DNA of 64,000 nucleotides from Caballeronia sp. SBC1 (GCF_011493005.1 NZ_CP049156.1:434001-498000), one strand, 5' to 3'. Positions 19,309 through 29,092 are shown, counted from the first letter of the stretch. Notes: generated by a model not told the origin, from the sequence alone. Numbers and translations are program-made.

Positions 19309-20325
19309 ATGTCCGATTCGCGCTTACCCCAAACTCGGGGTTTCCTGAAGTCGTTATTCAGGAAAGCCGGGGTCGTTGCGCTGGCTGGCGTAATCATGGC
19401 CGGTGCTTTGATTGCTGAAGATGCAGAAGCACGCCGCATGGGTGGCGGCCGCAGCATGGGTCGTCAATCAACGAGCGCCGCGCAACAGAATCAGGCCACA
19501 CCACCCTCGCAGTCCATGCAGTCGGGCCAGGCAGCGAACGCACAACGTGCGGCGCCGGCAGCCGCACCTGGGGCTGCGGCTGCACAGCCGGCGCGTAACC
19601 GCTGGATGGGACCGCTCGCGGGTCTCGCAGCGGGTCTGGGCATAGCAGCGCTGCTGTCGCACTTTGGTCTTGGCGGCGCGTTCGCCGGCGCAATGGCAAA
19701 TATGATCATGATCGCGTTGATCGTTATGGCCGCTGTCATGGTGTTCCGCTTCATCATGAATCGCAGGAAAAACGCCAATACACCGGCGTATTCAGCCGCT
19801 GGCGCGGGTTCGCCGTTCGGCGGATCGGCACGTACCGGGTTCAACTCGCAGGAGCCGAGCTATGTGCCGCAGTCGGCCCCGGGTGGTTATGGTCCGTCCG
19901 CCGCTGCGCTGAGCAACGCGAACACGATCGAAGCCGCACCGCAAGTCGAGGTGCCCGCAGGCTTCGACAGCGAAGCGTTCGTGCGTAACGCGAAGGTTTA
20001 TTTCGTGCGCTTGCAGGATGCATGGGACCGCGGTAACTCCAATGACATCCGTGAATTCACCACGCCGGAAATGTTCGCCGAAGTGAAGCTGGATATAGAT
20101 GCACGCGGCACGCAGCCGAATCGTACCGACGTCGTGCAGCTCAACGCCGACATCCTGGGCGTTGAGGAGCGCGGCACGGAAAGCCTTGCCAGCGTGCGTT
20201 TCCACGGCCTGATTCGTGAATCGGAAGGCGCCGCGGCCGAGCCCTTCATCGAGATCTGGAATCTGTCGAAGCAGAAGTACGGCAACGAAGGCTGGTTGCT
20301 GGCCGGGATTCAGCAGGTCAGTTAA
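19309..20325 (+). CDS. Tim44-like domain protein, membrane anchored
   Basis: 338 residues. The N-terminus has a hydrophobic segment (VVALAGVIMAGALIAEDAEA, residues 19-42) that may be a signal or anchor. A Gly/Ala/Gln-rich linker follows, then two closely spaced hydrophobic helices around residues 103-150, and a C-terminal Tim44-like domain (about 220-338; FVRNAKVYFVRLQDAWDRGN, TPEMFAEVKLDI). In mitochondria the domain docks a chaperone at the translocase; the bacterial role is undefined. It lies 25 bp after ubiE with an AAGGA ribosome site and is followed by an intrinsic terminator. Confidence 0.85.
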   Translation: MSDSRLPQTRGFLKSLFRKAGVVALAGVIMAGALIAEDAEARRMGGGRSMGRQSTSAAQQNQATPPSQSMQSGQAANAQRAAPAAAPGAAAAQPARNRWMGPLAGLAAGLGIAALLSHFGLGGAFAGAMANMIMIALIVMAAVMVFRFIMNRRKNANTPAYSAAGAGSPFGGSARTGFNSQEPSYVPQSAPGGYGPSAAALSNANTIEAAPQVEVPAGFDSEAFVRNAKVYFVRLQDAWDRGNSNDIREFTTPEMFAEVKLDIDARGTQPNRTDVVQLNADILGVEERGTESLASVRFHGLIRESEGAAAEPFIEIWNLSKQKYGNEGWLLAGIQQVS

Positions 20326-20459
20326 TTGGGCGGATAAAACGGTCGGATTTCGGTTGAGAAACCGGTCATCCGGGCGTTGAAGGACACGCCTTATGGCTAA
20401 CGTGACGTTCGCGCTCCCAGGGCGCAAACGACAACGCCGGTTGCAAAGGTAGAATAGAA

Positions 20460-20492
20460 ACCCGCGCGAGTGACCGCTTGCGCGGGTTTTTT
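20460..20492 (+). terminator. Intrinsic terminator directly upstream of ubiJ
   Basis: An 11-bp stem (ACCCGCGCGAG / CTTGCGCGGGT, one G-T pair) with a TGACCG loop and six T's ends only 13 bases before the ubiJ ATG. It may end the ubiE-Tim44 transcript or act as an attenuator for ubiJB. Confidence 0.7.
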
Positions 20493-20505
20493 CATCTCAG
20501 AGCCG

Positions 20506-21207
20506 ATGACGCACGCAGACGAATTCGCCCACCCCGCAGCACCTTCCGCCACTCAGGCCGCAGCCAGAACCGCATCGAAAGCGTTCGCGGCCGCGGTGAA
20601 CCACGTGCTCGCGCGCGAATCCTGGGCGCGCGAGCGTCTGACGCCTTACGCCGGCAAGACCGCGCGGCTGGCACTTTCGCCGTTCTCGCTGTTGCTGATG
20701 GTCCAACCGGACGGGCTGATTGCCGCCGTCGATGAAACCGAGGCCCGCGCTTTTGACGTCACCCTTTCTGTTCCCGCCGACGCCGTTCCTGCATTCCTGC
20801 AAGGGGGCCAGGCGGCTGTGATGAAACACGTCCGCATAGAAGGCGATGCGGAGTTTGCAAACACGATCGCGAAACTGGCCGAACACCTGCGCTGGGAGCC
20901 CGAAGAAGATCTGGCCCGCGTAATTGGCGACGGTCCCGCTCACCGCATCGGCTCGACCGTACGCAAGGTGGGTGAACAAGCGCGCCGTTCGGGACTCAAT
21001 CTGCTTGAATCGGTGGCCGAATACCTGCTCGACGAACAACCTCAACTCGTGCGCCGCAGCGCCCTCGACACGTTTAATACTGAACTGTCGGTCGCCCGGG
21101 ACGCGCTCGCGCGCGTCGAAAAGCGCATCGAGCGACTCGAACAAAAAGCCGAAGCCCGAGGCGCGTCGGCGTCCGGCGCCGCGTCAACGCGCGGCACGAG
21201 CAAGTAA
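20506..21207 (+). CDS. ubiJ: Ubiquinone biosynthesis accessory factor UbiJ (SCP2 domain)
   Basis: 233 residues from the ATG at 20506; the open frame from 20470 would start within the terminator hairpin. The N-terminal half is an SCP2 lipid-binding fold (about 25-115: LSPFSLLLMVQPDGLIAAV... VMKHVRIEGDAEFANTIAKLA). The C-terminus is a charged helix of coiled-coil character (VARDALARVEKRIERLEQKAE). UbiJ carries ubiquinone intermediates for the soluble Ubi metabolon. UbiB starts 11 bp downstream. The assignment rests on fold and synteny. Confidence 0.88.
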   Translation: MTHADEFAHPAAPSATQAAARTASKAFAAAVNHVLARESWARERLTPYAGKTARLALSPFSLLLMVQPDGLIAAVDETEARAFDVTLSVPADAVPAFLQGGQAAVMKHVRIEGDAEFANTIAKLAEHLRWEPEEDLARVIGDGPAHRIGSTVRKVGEQARRSGLNLLESVAEYLLDEQPQLVRRSALDTFNTELSVARDALARVEKRIERLEQKAEARGASASGAASTRGTSK

Positions 21208-21218
21208 TGGGCTGAACC

Positions 21219-22796
21219 ATGCGTCTTCTGCGTTTCCTCAAGATTTTTTTCACGGTAGTGCGATTCGGGCTCGATGAACTGGTGCTGAGCGGCATCCAGG
21301 ACCGGCGCGTTCGTTTGCTGATGCGCCTCACCACGTTCGGCCGCAAGTTCGAGGTCGCACGCGGCGTGCGGCTGCGTCTCGCGCTCGAAAGCCTCGGGCC
21401 CATCTTCGTCAAGTTCGGGCAGGTGCTGTCAACGCGTCGCGACCTGTTGCCCGTTGACATAGCGAACGAACTCGCCAAGCTTCAGGATCAAGTGCCGCCG
21501 TTCGATTCGGACGTCGCTATCGCGATTGTGGAGAAGTCGCTGGGCGCCCCTATTGACGTTTTATTCGACGACTTCGAACGTGTGCCGGTGGCGAGCGCAT
21601 CAATCGCCCAGGTGCACTTCGCCAAGATCAAGACTGGCGCGCATGCGGGCAAAGCCGTGGCGGTGAAGGTGTTGCGGCCGAACATGCTGCCAGTGATCGA
21701 CTCGGATCTCGCGTTGCTGCGCGACATTGCGTACTGGACCGAGCGGCTGTGGGCCGATGGCAAGCGGCTGAAGCCACGCGAAGTGGTCGCCGAGTTCGAT
21801 AAATATCTCCACGACGAACTCGACCTGATGCGCGAGGCTGCGAACGGCAGCCAGTTGCGTCGCAATTTCGCGGGCCTTGATCTGCTGATGGTGCCCGAGA
21901 TGTATTGGGACTTTTCAGCGCCTACCGTGCTGGTGATGGAGCGCATGGTCGGCGTGCCGATTAGCCAGGTGGAGGTGCTGCGGGCGGCCGGCGTAGATAT
22001 CCCGAAGCTGGCGCAGGAAGGCGTCGAGATATTCTTCACGCAGGTATTCCGCGACGGCTTTTTCCACGCCGACATGCATCCCGGCAATATCCAGGTGAGC
22101 CTCGCAGAGGAGACGTTCGGACGGTATATCGCGCTGGATTTCGGGATTGTCGGCGCGTTGTCCGACTTCGATAAAAACTATCTGGCGCAAAATTTCCTGG
22201 CGTTCTTCAAGCGCGACTATCACCGGGTGGCCACGCTGCATCTGGAGTCGGGCTGGGTTCCGCCGAGCACACGCGTCGAAGAACTGGAAAGCGCTATCCG
22301 CGCCGTCTGCGAACCGTACTTCGACCGGGCGTTGAAGGATATTTCTCTGGGCCAGGTGCTGATGCGGCTCTTTTCCACCTCGCGCCGCTTCAACGTGGAG
22401 ATTCAGCCGCAACTCGTGCTGCTGCAGAAAACGATGCTGAACGTGGAGGGGCTCGGCCGGTCGCTCGATCCCGAACTCGATCTGTGGAAGACCGCCAAGC
22501 CGTATCTCGAACGCTGGATGAACGAGCAGGTCGGCTGGCGCGGCTGGTACGAAAGGTTGAAACTGGAAGCGCCGCAATGGAGCAAGACGCTGCCGCAGTT
22601 GCCGCGGCTGATCCATCAGGTGCTGGCTGACCGGCACGATCAGCCAGGCGGCGGCAACGACGATCTCATGCGCATGATCCTGATCGAGCAGAAACGCACG
22701 AATCGTTTGTTGCAGGCGTTGCTGATATTCGGGCTGGCGGTGGGCGCGGGCGCTGTGCTCGTCCAGTTCTGGCAGGTGTTGGCATCCGGAGGCTGA
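21219..22796 (+). CDS. ubiB: Ubiquinone biosynthesis kinase-like protein UbiB
   Basis: 525 residues of the ABC1/ADCK/UbiB atypical kinase family. [15 protein letters not shown] holds the KxGQ motif, [10 protein letters not shown] the Ala-rich nucleotide loop, and [15 protein letters not shown] with DFGIVG the catalytic-loop and DFG-like metal site. Two hydrophobic helices at the C-terminus ([22 protein letters not shown]) anchor it in the inner membrane. It is thought to help extract lipid intermediates by ATP hydrolysis. It follows ubiJ in one transcript and is 7 bp from the methyltransferase gene. Confidence 0.95.
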   Translation: MRLLRFLKIFFTVVRFGLDELVLSGIQDRRVRLLMRLTTFGRKFEVARGVRLRLALESLGPIFVKFGQVLSTRRDLLPVDIANELAKLQDQVPPFDSDVAIAIVEKSLGAPIDVLFDDFERVPVASASIAQVHFAKIKTGAHAGKAVAVKVLRPNMLPVIDSDLALLRDIAYWTERLWADGKRLKPREVVAEFDKYLHDELDLMREAANGSQLRRNFAGLDLLMVPEMYWDFSAPTVLVMERMVGVPISQVEVLRAAGVDIPKLAQEGVEIFFTQVFRDGFFHADMHPGNIQVSLAEETFGRYIALDFGIVGALSDFDKNYLAQNFLAFFKRDYHRVATLHLESGWVPPSTRVEELESAIRAVCEPYFDRALKDISLGQVLMRLFSTSRRFNVEIQPQLVLLQKTMLNVEGLGRSLDPELDLWKTAKPYLERWMNEQVGWRGWYERLKLEAPQWSKTLPQLPRLIHQVLADRHDQPGGGNDDLMRMILIEQKRTNRLLQALLIFGLAVGAGAVLVQFWQVLASGG

Positions 22797-22803
22797 GGGC
22801 ATC

Positions 22804-23454
22804 ATGATCGACACTCGCAAACCCGCTGTGCCCCCCAGCTTCGACACGCGCGACCCGAATTCGCCCGAGTTCTGGAGCGAGCGCTTCGACCAGCGCTTTA
22901 CGCCCTGGGATCAGGCCGGCGTGCCTGAAGGGTTCAAGGCGTTTGCCCTCGAGCATCGGAACACCTTGCCGAACGTGCTGATCCCCGGCTGCGGCAGCGC
23001 GTACGAAGCGCTGTGGCTTGCGAGGGAAAACTGGCCGGTCAAGGCGATTGATTTCTCACCCAGCGCGGTTGCAGCGGCGCGAGAGCAACTGGGCGAACAC
23101 GCCGGCGTGGTTGAGCAAGCTGACTTCTTCACGTACAAACCGCCGTTTGAAACGAACTGGATTTACGAGCGCGCGTTCCTGTGCGCTTTGCCGCGCGACC
23201 GGTGGCAGGATTACGCCGTGCGCATGGCGGAACTGCTGCGGCCCGGCGCGCTGCTGGCCGGATTCTATTTCCTCGGCGAGACGCCCAAGGGGCCGCCGTT
23301 CGGTATGGAACGGGCCGCGCTCAATGCCTTGCTGACGCCGTATTTCGAACTGGTGGATGAGCGCGAAGTGACCGGCTCCATCGATGTTTTCGCCGGACGC
23401 GAACGCTGGCTCACTTGGCGTCGGCGTACGCCGGAAGCCAATTCTGTTGCCTGA
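22804..23454 (+). CDS. SAM-dependent methyltransferase, thiopurine S-methyltransferase type
   Basis: 216 residues. PEFWSERFDQRFTPWDQAGVP and VLIPGCGSAYEALWLA (SAM motif I, about residue 58) followed by AIDFSPSAV and FLCALPRDRWQDYAVRMAELL are hallmarks of the TPMT superfamily. Bacterial members methylate thiols or inorganic Se/Te/S compounds; the actual acceptor is unknown. The ATG is 7 bp after ubiB, so it is probably cotranscribed. Confidence 0.85.
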   Translation: MIDTRKPAVPPSFDTRDPNSPEFWSERFDQRFTPWDQAGVPEGFKAFALEHRNTLPNVLIPGCGSAYEALWLARENWPVKAIDFSPSAVAAAREQLGEHAGVVEQADFFTYKPPFETNWIYERAFLCALPRDRWQDYAVRMAELLRPGALLAGFYFLGETPKGPPFGMERAALNALLTPYFELVDEREVTGSIDVFAGRERWLTWRRRTPEANSVA

Positions 23455-23638
23455 GTCGCCGTATCGAGGGTGCCGCCTGCAGCAATCGAGACCCGGCTGA
23501 TATAGCCCGTATCTGCATCTATCGGCCAGGGCTTGCATACCCTGTGTTTCGACAAAAGAAACCTGGGCAAACCTGCCGCGCCCCCTTGAAACCTGAGCCT
23601 GCGAGCCCAAAATTAAGGGTTCGCCGATGGTTTGCGGC

Positions 23639-23651
23639 TATAATTCAAGGC
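23639..23651 (+). promoter_or_regulatory. Predicted -10 of the fmdB operon
   Basis: A consensus TATAAT at 23639-23644 in a 235-bp gap, 46 bases before the FmdB ATG. The -35 region is weak. It probably drives fmdB, DUF502 and aspS. Confidence 0.4.
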
Positions 23652-23689
23652 TTTGCAAGCGCCGAAACGTTAATCGTAGGAAGAGTGAC

Positions 23690-24109
23690 ATGCCGATCTA
23701 CGCGTACCGCTGCGAGTCCTGCGGCTTCGAAAAAGACGCGCTCCAGAAAATGAGCGATGCACCGCTCACCCAGTGCCCGCAGTGCGGGAAGGAAACATTC
23801 GTCAAGCAGGTGACGGCCGCGGGCTTTCAGTTGAAGGGCTCCGGCTGGTACGTGACCGACTTCCGCGGTGGCAATAACGGCGCCGCTGCTGCCAGGAAGG
23901 AAGAGGGCGGTAAGAAGGACGAGGGCGCCAAAGCCGAAACGAAGAGCGAAGGCGCATCGGATTCGAGTAATTCGAGTAAAGAGTCGAGCAAGGATTCGGG
24001 CAATCAGTCGTCGAAGACCGATTCGTCCACTGCAAACGCACCAGCGGCAAGCAGCACGACATCGGCTGCGGCGTCATCGAGCAAACCGGCGCCGCCCGCA
24101 TCGAATTGA
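23690..24109 (+). CDS. FmdB family zinc-ribbon protein
   Basis: 139 residues from the ATG at 23690, preceded by AGGAAGAG. The first 45 residues are the FmdB zinc ribbon: MPIYAYRCESCGFEKD and CPQCGKETFVKQVTAAGFQLKGSGWYVTDF, with two Cys pairs. The rest is a Lys/Glu then Ser/Ala/Pro-rich tail, probably disordered. FmdB domains occur in a putative regulator of Methylophilus formamidase and in many short bacterial proteins; the function is not known. It precedes DUF502 and aspS, a common beta-proteobacterial order. Confidence 0.88.
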   Translation: MPIYAYRCESCGFEKDALQKMSDAPLTQCPQCGKETFVKQVTAAGFQLKGSGWYVTDFRGGNNGAAAARKEEGGKKDEGAKAETKSEGASDSSNSSKESSKDSGNQSSKTDSSTANAPAASSTTSAAASSSKPAPPASN

Positions 24110-24308
24110 CGCTCGCCGTTTGTACAAAGCGCGAAGCCTGCAACGCAATCTTGCCCGGCCCGTGCCGCAAGCTCGCTCAGTTGCACGATCTGCTCGATCT
24201 GTCCGATCGCACGCAAGAAGATGACCGCTCGAAGCACATGAATGTGCGCCGGGCGGCGAACCAGCCAAACCGCGAAAGCCCACGCGGGGCGGCCTTCCGG
24301 CTGTGTAA

Positions 24309-24965
24309 ATGACGACCAAAAAGACTACGTTGAAATCCGTGTTCGCAACCGGCCTGCTGGTGCTGGTTCCGCTCGCCATCACGCTGTGGGTGATCGGGCT
24401 CGTGATCGGGACCATGGACCAGACGCTCCTGCTGCTGCCGGAATCCTGGCAGCCCGAGAAGCTGTTCGGCTTCCATCTGCCGGGCCTCGGCGCTGTGCTG
24501 ACGCTCGCCTTCATCTTTGTCGTGGGCTTGCTCACGCAGAACTTCATCGGCCAGAAACTGGTCGAGTGGTGGGATGTGATCGTGCGTCACATTCCCGTGG
24601 TCGGGCCGCTGTATACCAGCGTTAAACAAGTGTCGGACACGTTGCTCTCCAGCAGCGGCAACGCGTTTCGCAAGGCACTGCTGATCCGTTACCCGCATTC
24701 GGGGTCCTACACTATCGGTTTCCTGACGGGTATTCCCGGCGGCGACGTGGTCAATCACCTGACTGAAGATCATGTGAGCGTCTATGTGCCGACCACGCCG
24801 AATCCCACCTCGGGATTCTTCCTGATGGTGCCGAAAAGCGAAGTCATCGAGCTCGACATGTCTGTCGATGCTGCGTTGAAGTACATCGTATCTATGGGAG
24901 TAGTCGCGCCGTCCATGCCGCAAGCGCAGGCTGCGCCGCGCCGCCCCGTCGATCCGCCGCTGTAA
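24309..24965 (+). CDS. DUF502 inner-membrane protein
   Basis: 218 residues. Two N-terminal transmembrane helices (about 10-36 and 58-78) are followed by the family core NFIGQKLVEWWDVIVRHIPVVGPLYTSVKQVSDTL and YPHSGSYTIGFLTG. The family is widespread in bacteria and chloroplast lineages; the function is unknown. No clear ribosome site precedes the ATG. Position directly upstream of aspS is conserved in this group. Confidence 0.88.
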   Translation: MTTKKTTLKSVFATGLLVLVPLAITLWVIGLVIGTMDQTLLLLPESWQPEKLFGFHLPGLGAVLTLAFIFVVGLLTQNFIGQKLVEWWDVIVRHIPVVGPLYTSVKQVSDTLLSSSGNAFRKALLIRYPHSGSYTIGFLTGIPGGDVVNHLTEDHVSVYVPTTPNPTSGFFLMVPKSEVIELDMSVDAALKYIVSMGVVAPSMPQAQAAPRRPVDPPL

Positions 24966-25042
24966 TGCCGGCGCGCTGCGCACAACGCTTTGGGCGTGTG
25001 CGCGCGCACCGTTGATCAATGAATAACGAAAGACACAACATC

Positions 25043-26845
25043 ATGTCGATGAGATCTGAATACTGCGGTCTGGTGACCGAAGCTCTGCTGGGCCAAAACG
25101 TTTCGCTGTGCGGCTGGGTACATCGCCGGCGCGACCATGGCGGCGTTATTTTTATCGATTTGCGGGATCGCGAGGGCCTGGTGCAGGTTGTATGCGATCC
25201 GGATCGCGCTGAAATGTTCAAGGTGGCCGAAGGCGTACGCGGCGAGTTTTGCGTGCAGGTGAAGGGCTTGGTGCGCGCTCGTCCGGAAGGCACGGCGAAC
25301 GCCGGGCTGACGAGCGGCAAGATTGAAGTGCTGTGCCATGAGCTGAATGTGCTGAACGCTTCGGTGACGCCGCCGTTCCAGCTCGACGACGACAACCTCT
25401 CCGAAACCACGCGCCTTACGCATCGCGTGCTTGACCTGCGCCGTCCGCAGATGCAGCAGAACCTGCGTTTGCGTTACCGCGTGGCTATTGAAGTGCGCAA
25501 GTACCTAGACGCGCAGGGTTTTATCGATATTGAAACGCCGATGCTCACCAAGAGCACGCCGGAAGGTGCGCGCGATTACCTGGTGCCGTCACGTACGAAC
25601 CCGGGTCAGTTCTTCGCGCTGCCGCAGTCGCCGCAATTGTTCAAGCAATTGCTGATGGTCGCGAACTTTGACCGCTACTACCAGATCGTGAAATGTTTCC
25701 GCGACGAAGACTTGCGCGCGGATCGTCAGCCGGAATTCACGCAGATCGACTGTGAAACGTCGTTTTTGACGGAACAGGAGATCCGCGATCTGTTCGAAGC
25801 GATGATCCGTCACGTCTTCAAGGAAACCATCAACGTCTCGCTCGACGAGAAATTCCCGGTCATGCTGTATTCGGAAGCCATGCGCCGTTTCGGCTCGGAC
25901 AAGCCGGATCTGCGTGTGAAGCTGGAATTCACGGACCTGACGGACGCCGTTCGCGACGTCGATTTCAAGGTCTTCAGCACGCCGGCTAATTCCAAGGACG
26001 GCCGCGTGGCGGCGATCCGCGTGCCGCGTGGTGGCGAGATGTCGCGTAGCGAGATCGACGGCTACACGGAATTCGTGCGCATCTACGGCGCGAAGGGCCT
26101 GGCCTGGATCAAGGTGAATGACATCGCGAAGGGTCGCGACGGCCTGCAAAGCCCGATCGTGAAGAACCTGCACGACGCATCGATCACCGCGATCATCGAG
26201 CGCACCGGCGCGCAGAACGGCGACATCATTTTCTTCGCAGCGGATCGTTCGAAAGTCGTGAACGACAGCCTGGGCGCGTTGCGTCTGAAGATCGGTCATT
26301 CGGAATTCGGCCGTGCGAACGGATTGTTCGAAGCAGGCTGGAAGCCGCTGTGGGTGACCGACTTCCCCATGTTCGAGTTCGACGAGGAAGACAACCGCTA
26401 CGTGGCTGCGCATCACCCGTTCACGAGCCCGAAGGACGAGCATCTGGAATATCTGGAAACGGACCCGGGCCGCTGCCTCGCGAAGGCGTACGACATGGTG
26501 CTGAACGGCTGGGAAATCGGCGGCGGATCGGTGCGGATTTATCAGGAAGAAGTGCAGAGCAAGGTGTTCCGCGCGCTCAAGATCAACGCTGAAGAAGCGC
26601 GTATCAAGTTCGGGTTCCTGCTCGACGCGCTTCAGTACGGCGCGCCGCCGCATGGTGGTATTGCGTTCGGGCTCGACCGTATCGTCACGATGATGGCCGG
26701 TGCTGATTCGATCCGCGACGTGATCGCGTTCCCGAAGACGCAGCGCGCGACGGATTTGTTGACGCAAGCACCGAGCGAAGTGGACGAAAAGCAGTTGAAG
26801 GAACTGCATATTCGTTTGCGTCAGCCGGAACCGAAGCCGCAGTAA
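25043..26845 (+). CDS. aspS: Aspartyl-tRNA synthetase
   Basis: 600 residues from the ATG at 25043 (MSMRSEYCG); an ATG eight codons earlier is less likely. The N-terminal OB anticodon fold starts at [26 protein letters not shown]. Class II motifs follow: [25 protein letters not shown] (motif 1 region), [24 protein letters not shown] (motif 2), and the C-terminal [15 protein letters not shown] (motif 3), with the bacterial GAD insertion between. It charges tRNA-Asp; whether it also charges tRNA-Asn cannot be read from the window. A terminator follows. Confidence 0.97.
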   Translation: MSMRSEYCGLVTEALLGQNVSLCGWVHRRRDHGGVIFIDLRDREGLVQVVCDPDRAEMFKVAEGVRGEFCVQVKGLVRARPEGTANAGLTSGKIEVLCHELNVLNASVTPPFQLDDDNLSETTRLTHRVLDLRRPQMQQNLRLRYRVAIEVRKYLDAQGFIDIETPMLTKSTPEGARDYLVPSRTNPGQFFALPQSPQLFKQLLMVANFDRYYQIVKCFRDEDLRADRQPEFTQIDCETSFLTEQEIRDLFEAMIRHVFKETINVSLDEKFPVMLYSEAMRRFGSDKPDLRVKLEFTDLTDAVRDVDFKVFSTPANSKDGRVAAIRVPRGGEMSRSEIDGYTEFVRIYGAKGLAWIKVNDIAKGRDGLQSPIVKNLHDASITAIIERTGAQNGDIIFFAADRSKVVNDSLGALRLKIGHSEFGRANGLFEAGWKPLWVTDFPMFEFDEEDNRYVAAHHPFTSPKDEHLEYLETDPGRCLAKAYDMVLNGWEIGGGSVRIYQEEVQSKVFRALKINAEEARIKFGFLLDALQYGAPPHGGIAFGLDRIVTMMAGADSIRDVIAFPKTQRATDLLTQAPSEVDEKQLKELHIRLRQPEPKPQ

Positions 26846-26870
26846 GCGTAACGAGTAACACGGTATGAAA

Positions 26871-26899
26871 CGAAAAAGGCGCCGCAGGCGCCTTTTTCG
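26871..26899 (+). terminator. Intrinsic terminator after aspS
   Basis: A 13-bp perfect stem CGAAAAAGGCGCC / GGCGCCTTTTTCG with a GCA loop and T-rich 3' arm lies 25 bp after the aspS stop. Confidence 0.8.
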
Positions 26900-27106
26900 G
26901 TTTACGGGGCTCCTCAAAAGCGCCCTTTGCGACGATTCTTGACCTGGGGCCGCAACTATTAAATTGGCGCCGAGACGATGGACCGATAGCGCTTTCATCA
27001 CACCGCTCCCAACCCTCATTGCTCGCTCGACAGCAACCTGCCCCGTCCCCCATTTGCAACAGACGAAACGAAACCGCCGCCCGGTGCGCCTTTTTCCGTT
27101 TTTAGG

Positions 27107-27141
27107 TTACATTCTTCGGCCAGCCTCCTATAAAGGCCGCA
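27107..27141 (+). promoter_or_regulatory. Predicted promoter of nudB
   Basis: TTACAT (27107-27112) and TATAAA (27129-27134) with a 16-bp spacer in the 307-bp aspS-nudB gap. The leader would be only about 12 nt and no ribosome site is visible. The rest of the gap holds the aspS terminator and nothing else recognisable. Confidence 0.35.
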
Positions 27142-27152
27142 ACGTTCCCATC

Positions 27153-27629
27153 ATGTCCAAGCCGCCGAAAATTCCCGAGTCTGTCCTCGTTGTTATCCAT
27201 ACGCCCGAACTGGACGTGCTTGTCATTGAGCGCTATGACCGGCCGGGTTTCTGGCAGTCCGTGACGGGTTCAAAAGATCACATCGACGAACCGCTGGTCC
27301 TGACCGCGGCGCGCGAAGTCGCCGAGGAAACGGGCATCGTGGTCGGCAGCCCGGCCGTACCAGAACGATCGCTGATCGACTGGCATCATCAGATTGAATA
27401 CGACATCTATCCTGAATGGCGGCATCGCTATGCAGAAGGTGTCGTGCGCAACGTGGAGCACCAGTTCAGCCTGCTCGTCCCGCATTGCGTTCAAGTGACG
27501 CTCGCGCCGCGCGAGCACACTGCCTTCCTCTGGCTGCCGTTTCGCGAGGCGGCCGCGAAGTGTTTTTCATCGTCGAATCGTGAGGCGATCCTGCAGTTGC
27601 CCGAGCGCCTGGCGGAGCACAGCCGGTGA
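27153..27629 (+). CDS. nudB: Dihydroneopterin triphosphate diphosphatase (NudB)
   Basis: 158 residues from the ATG at 27153. The Nudix box is GSKDHIDEPLVLTAAREVAEETGI, with REVAEE intact; there is one more residue between the first Gly and Glu than in the consensus. PESVLVVIHTPELDVLVIERYDRPGFWQSVTG is characteristic of NudB. It removes pyrophosphate from dihydroneopterin triphosphate in folate synthesis. The stop overlaps the GTG start of the next gene by 4 bp. Confidence 0.9.
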   Translation: MSKPPKIPESVLVVIHTPELDVLVIERYDRPGFWQSVTGSKDHIDEPLVLTAAREVAEETGIVVGSPAVPERSLIDWHHQIEYDIYPEWRHRYAEGVVRNVEHQFSLLVPHCVQVTLAPREHTAFLWLPFREAAAKCFSSSNREAILQLPERLAEHSR

Positions 27630-28906
27630 TCAGTTTCGGCACGCCCAAACGGCGGTTCGCCCGACTCAAGCTAGCCTTGTTTGGCGGACGCCGCCCGTTA
27701 CGGCTGTGCTTTACCATCAACAACACGGTGCGGCTGTTCAAATCCGGCGTGGAATTTTTCCCGGCGCTGATTGAACGCATCGACGCCGCGCAGCACGAGG
27801 TCTCGCTTGAGACCTACATCTTTTGCGACGACGCAGCCGGCCGCGCCGTTTCTACCGCGCTGATGAACGCGGCCCGGCGCGGCGTGCACGTACGCGTGAT
27901 CACCGACGGCATTGGCACCGCGAAACTTCCGCTCTTCGATGAATGGGCGCAGGCGAACGTCGAGCATCGCGTGTACAACCCACATCTTTTCGGGCAGCTT
28001 GGGTTCTCGCGGACGCATCGAAAGCTCGTGGTCATCGACCGGCACATCGCGTTCTGCGGCGGGATCAATATTGTCGATGACTTCGAGCAGAACGGCGTCC
28101 ATCTTGACCACGCGCGCTGGGATTTCGCGCTGGAAGCGCAAGGGCCCGTGGTCAAGGACGTGCGCGAAGCCTTCGATCTCCAATGGCAGAGAATTCGCCT
28201 CGGCGTGAAGCCGCTGGCGCCGCGGCAGCAGGATCAGGAACCTACGCCGGGTGCATCGTCGAGAACGAACCGGCGCGCATTGCGAGCACGCCTGCGAGCG
28301 CGACGGGGGCTGATCCACGCTGTCGATCAACCGTGCGTGGCGTTCGTCGCCCGCGACAACCTGCTGAACCGGCGCGCAATCGAAAAGGCGTATCTCGCCG
28401 CGATTTCGCACGCGGAAAAAGAAGTGATGCTGGCGAATCCGTATTTCATGCCGGGGCGCAAGCTGCGCCGAGCACTGGCCCGCGCAGCGCAGCGTGGCGT
28501 ACGCGTCACACTGGTGATTGGAAGAAAGGAGTTTGTCGCGCTCGATTACGCCACGCCGTTCTTGTATCGCAATCTCCTGAAGTACGGCGTGCGGATCGCG
28601 GAATACGAGAAGACCATCCTGCACGGTAAAGTGGCCGTGGTGGATTCGAACTGGGCTACGGTTGGATCGTCAAATTTGGACGCATTGAGCCTGGTGTTGA
28701 ACAATGAGGCGAACATGGTGCTTGTGAACCATGAGAATGAGATCGTGAAGCTGCGCGACGCGATCCTGGCTGCTTTCCACGAAGGCCGCCCGATTACCGT
28801 CGAGCAATACGCGGCGCGCCCGGCTGGTGAGCGTTTGCTTAACTGGCTCGCCTACAACGCGTATCGCACGATGATGAAAATGCTCACCATCGGCCGCTAC
28901 GATTGA
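27626..28906 (+). CDS. clsB: Phospholipase D-type cardiolipin synthase (ClsB-like)
   Basis: 426 residues starting at a GTG that overlaps the nudB stop (GTGA). Two HKD motifs are intact: HRKLVVID (about residue 132) and HGKVAVVD (about residue 332). Each is followed by the usual GG.N / GSSN.D sequence. Such enzymes join phosphatidylglycerol or phosphatidylethanolamine to make cardiolipin at the inner membrane; no strong transmembrane helix is seen, as in ClsB. Between the motifs a stretch near residues 205-235 is unusually rich in arginine and low in conservation. Confidence 0.85.
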   Translation: MISFGTPKRRFARLKLALFGGRRPLRLCFTINNTVRLFKSGVEFFPALIERIDAAQHEVSLETYIFCDDAAGRAVSTALMNAARRGVHVRVITDGIGTAKLPLFDEWAQANVEHRVYNPHLFGQLGFSRTHRKLVVIDRHIAFCGGINIVDDFEQNGVHLDHARWDFALEAQGPVVKDVREAFDLQWQRIRLGVKPLAPRQQDQEPTPGASSRTNRRALRARLRARRGLIHAVDQPCVAFVARDNLLNRRAIEKAYLAAISHAEKEVMLANPYFMPGRKLRRALARAAQRGVRVTLVIGRKEFVALDYATPFLYRNLLKYGVRIAEYEKTILHGKVAVVDSNWATVGSSNLDALSLVLNNEANMVLVNHENEIVKLRDAILAAFHEGRPITVEQYAARPAGERLLNWLAYNAYRTMMKMLTIGRYD

Positions 28907-28934
28907 GGTGTTAAAAGCGCCCGGCGGTCAAACC

Positions 28935-28958
28935 CGGGCAGCCCCGACTGGCTGCCCG
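28935..28958. repeat. Hairpin after clsB, no T tract
   Basis: A perfect 9-bp inverted repeat CGGGCAGCC / GGCTGCCCG around CCGACT, 28 bp after the clsB stop. With no following T run it is not a classical terminator; it may stabilise the 3' end. Confidence 0.5.
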
Positions 28959-29059
28959 CCTACAAACCGGGACAAACTAAGACTCATCCTATTGATGTGG
29001 TCAAAAGTTAGACCCCGGTTTCTAATAAAAAGCTTGTTTCATGAACGGCATGCTATAAC

Positions 29060-29079
29060 AATAGTACGGCCGTTCGATT
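29060..29079. promoter_or_regulatory. Candidate operator of the TetR fatty-acid regulator
   Basis: AATAGTACGG / CCGTTCGATT is a 20-bp palindrome with 8 of 10 positions symmetric, 14 bp before the TetR ATG and adjacent to a -10-like TATAAC (29054-29059). From memory it resembles operators described for beta-proteobacterial TetR fatty-acid-degradation regulators, so autoregulation is likely. Inference. Confidence 0.55.
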
Positions 29080-29092
29080 TTATTTCGATTCA

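Noticed and set aside
26964..27152. Long N-terminal extension of NudB
   Set aside because: The extra 63 residues cover the promoter region and are not found in the family; the ATG at 27153 begins the conserved sequence.
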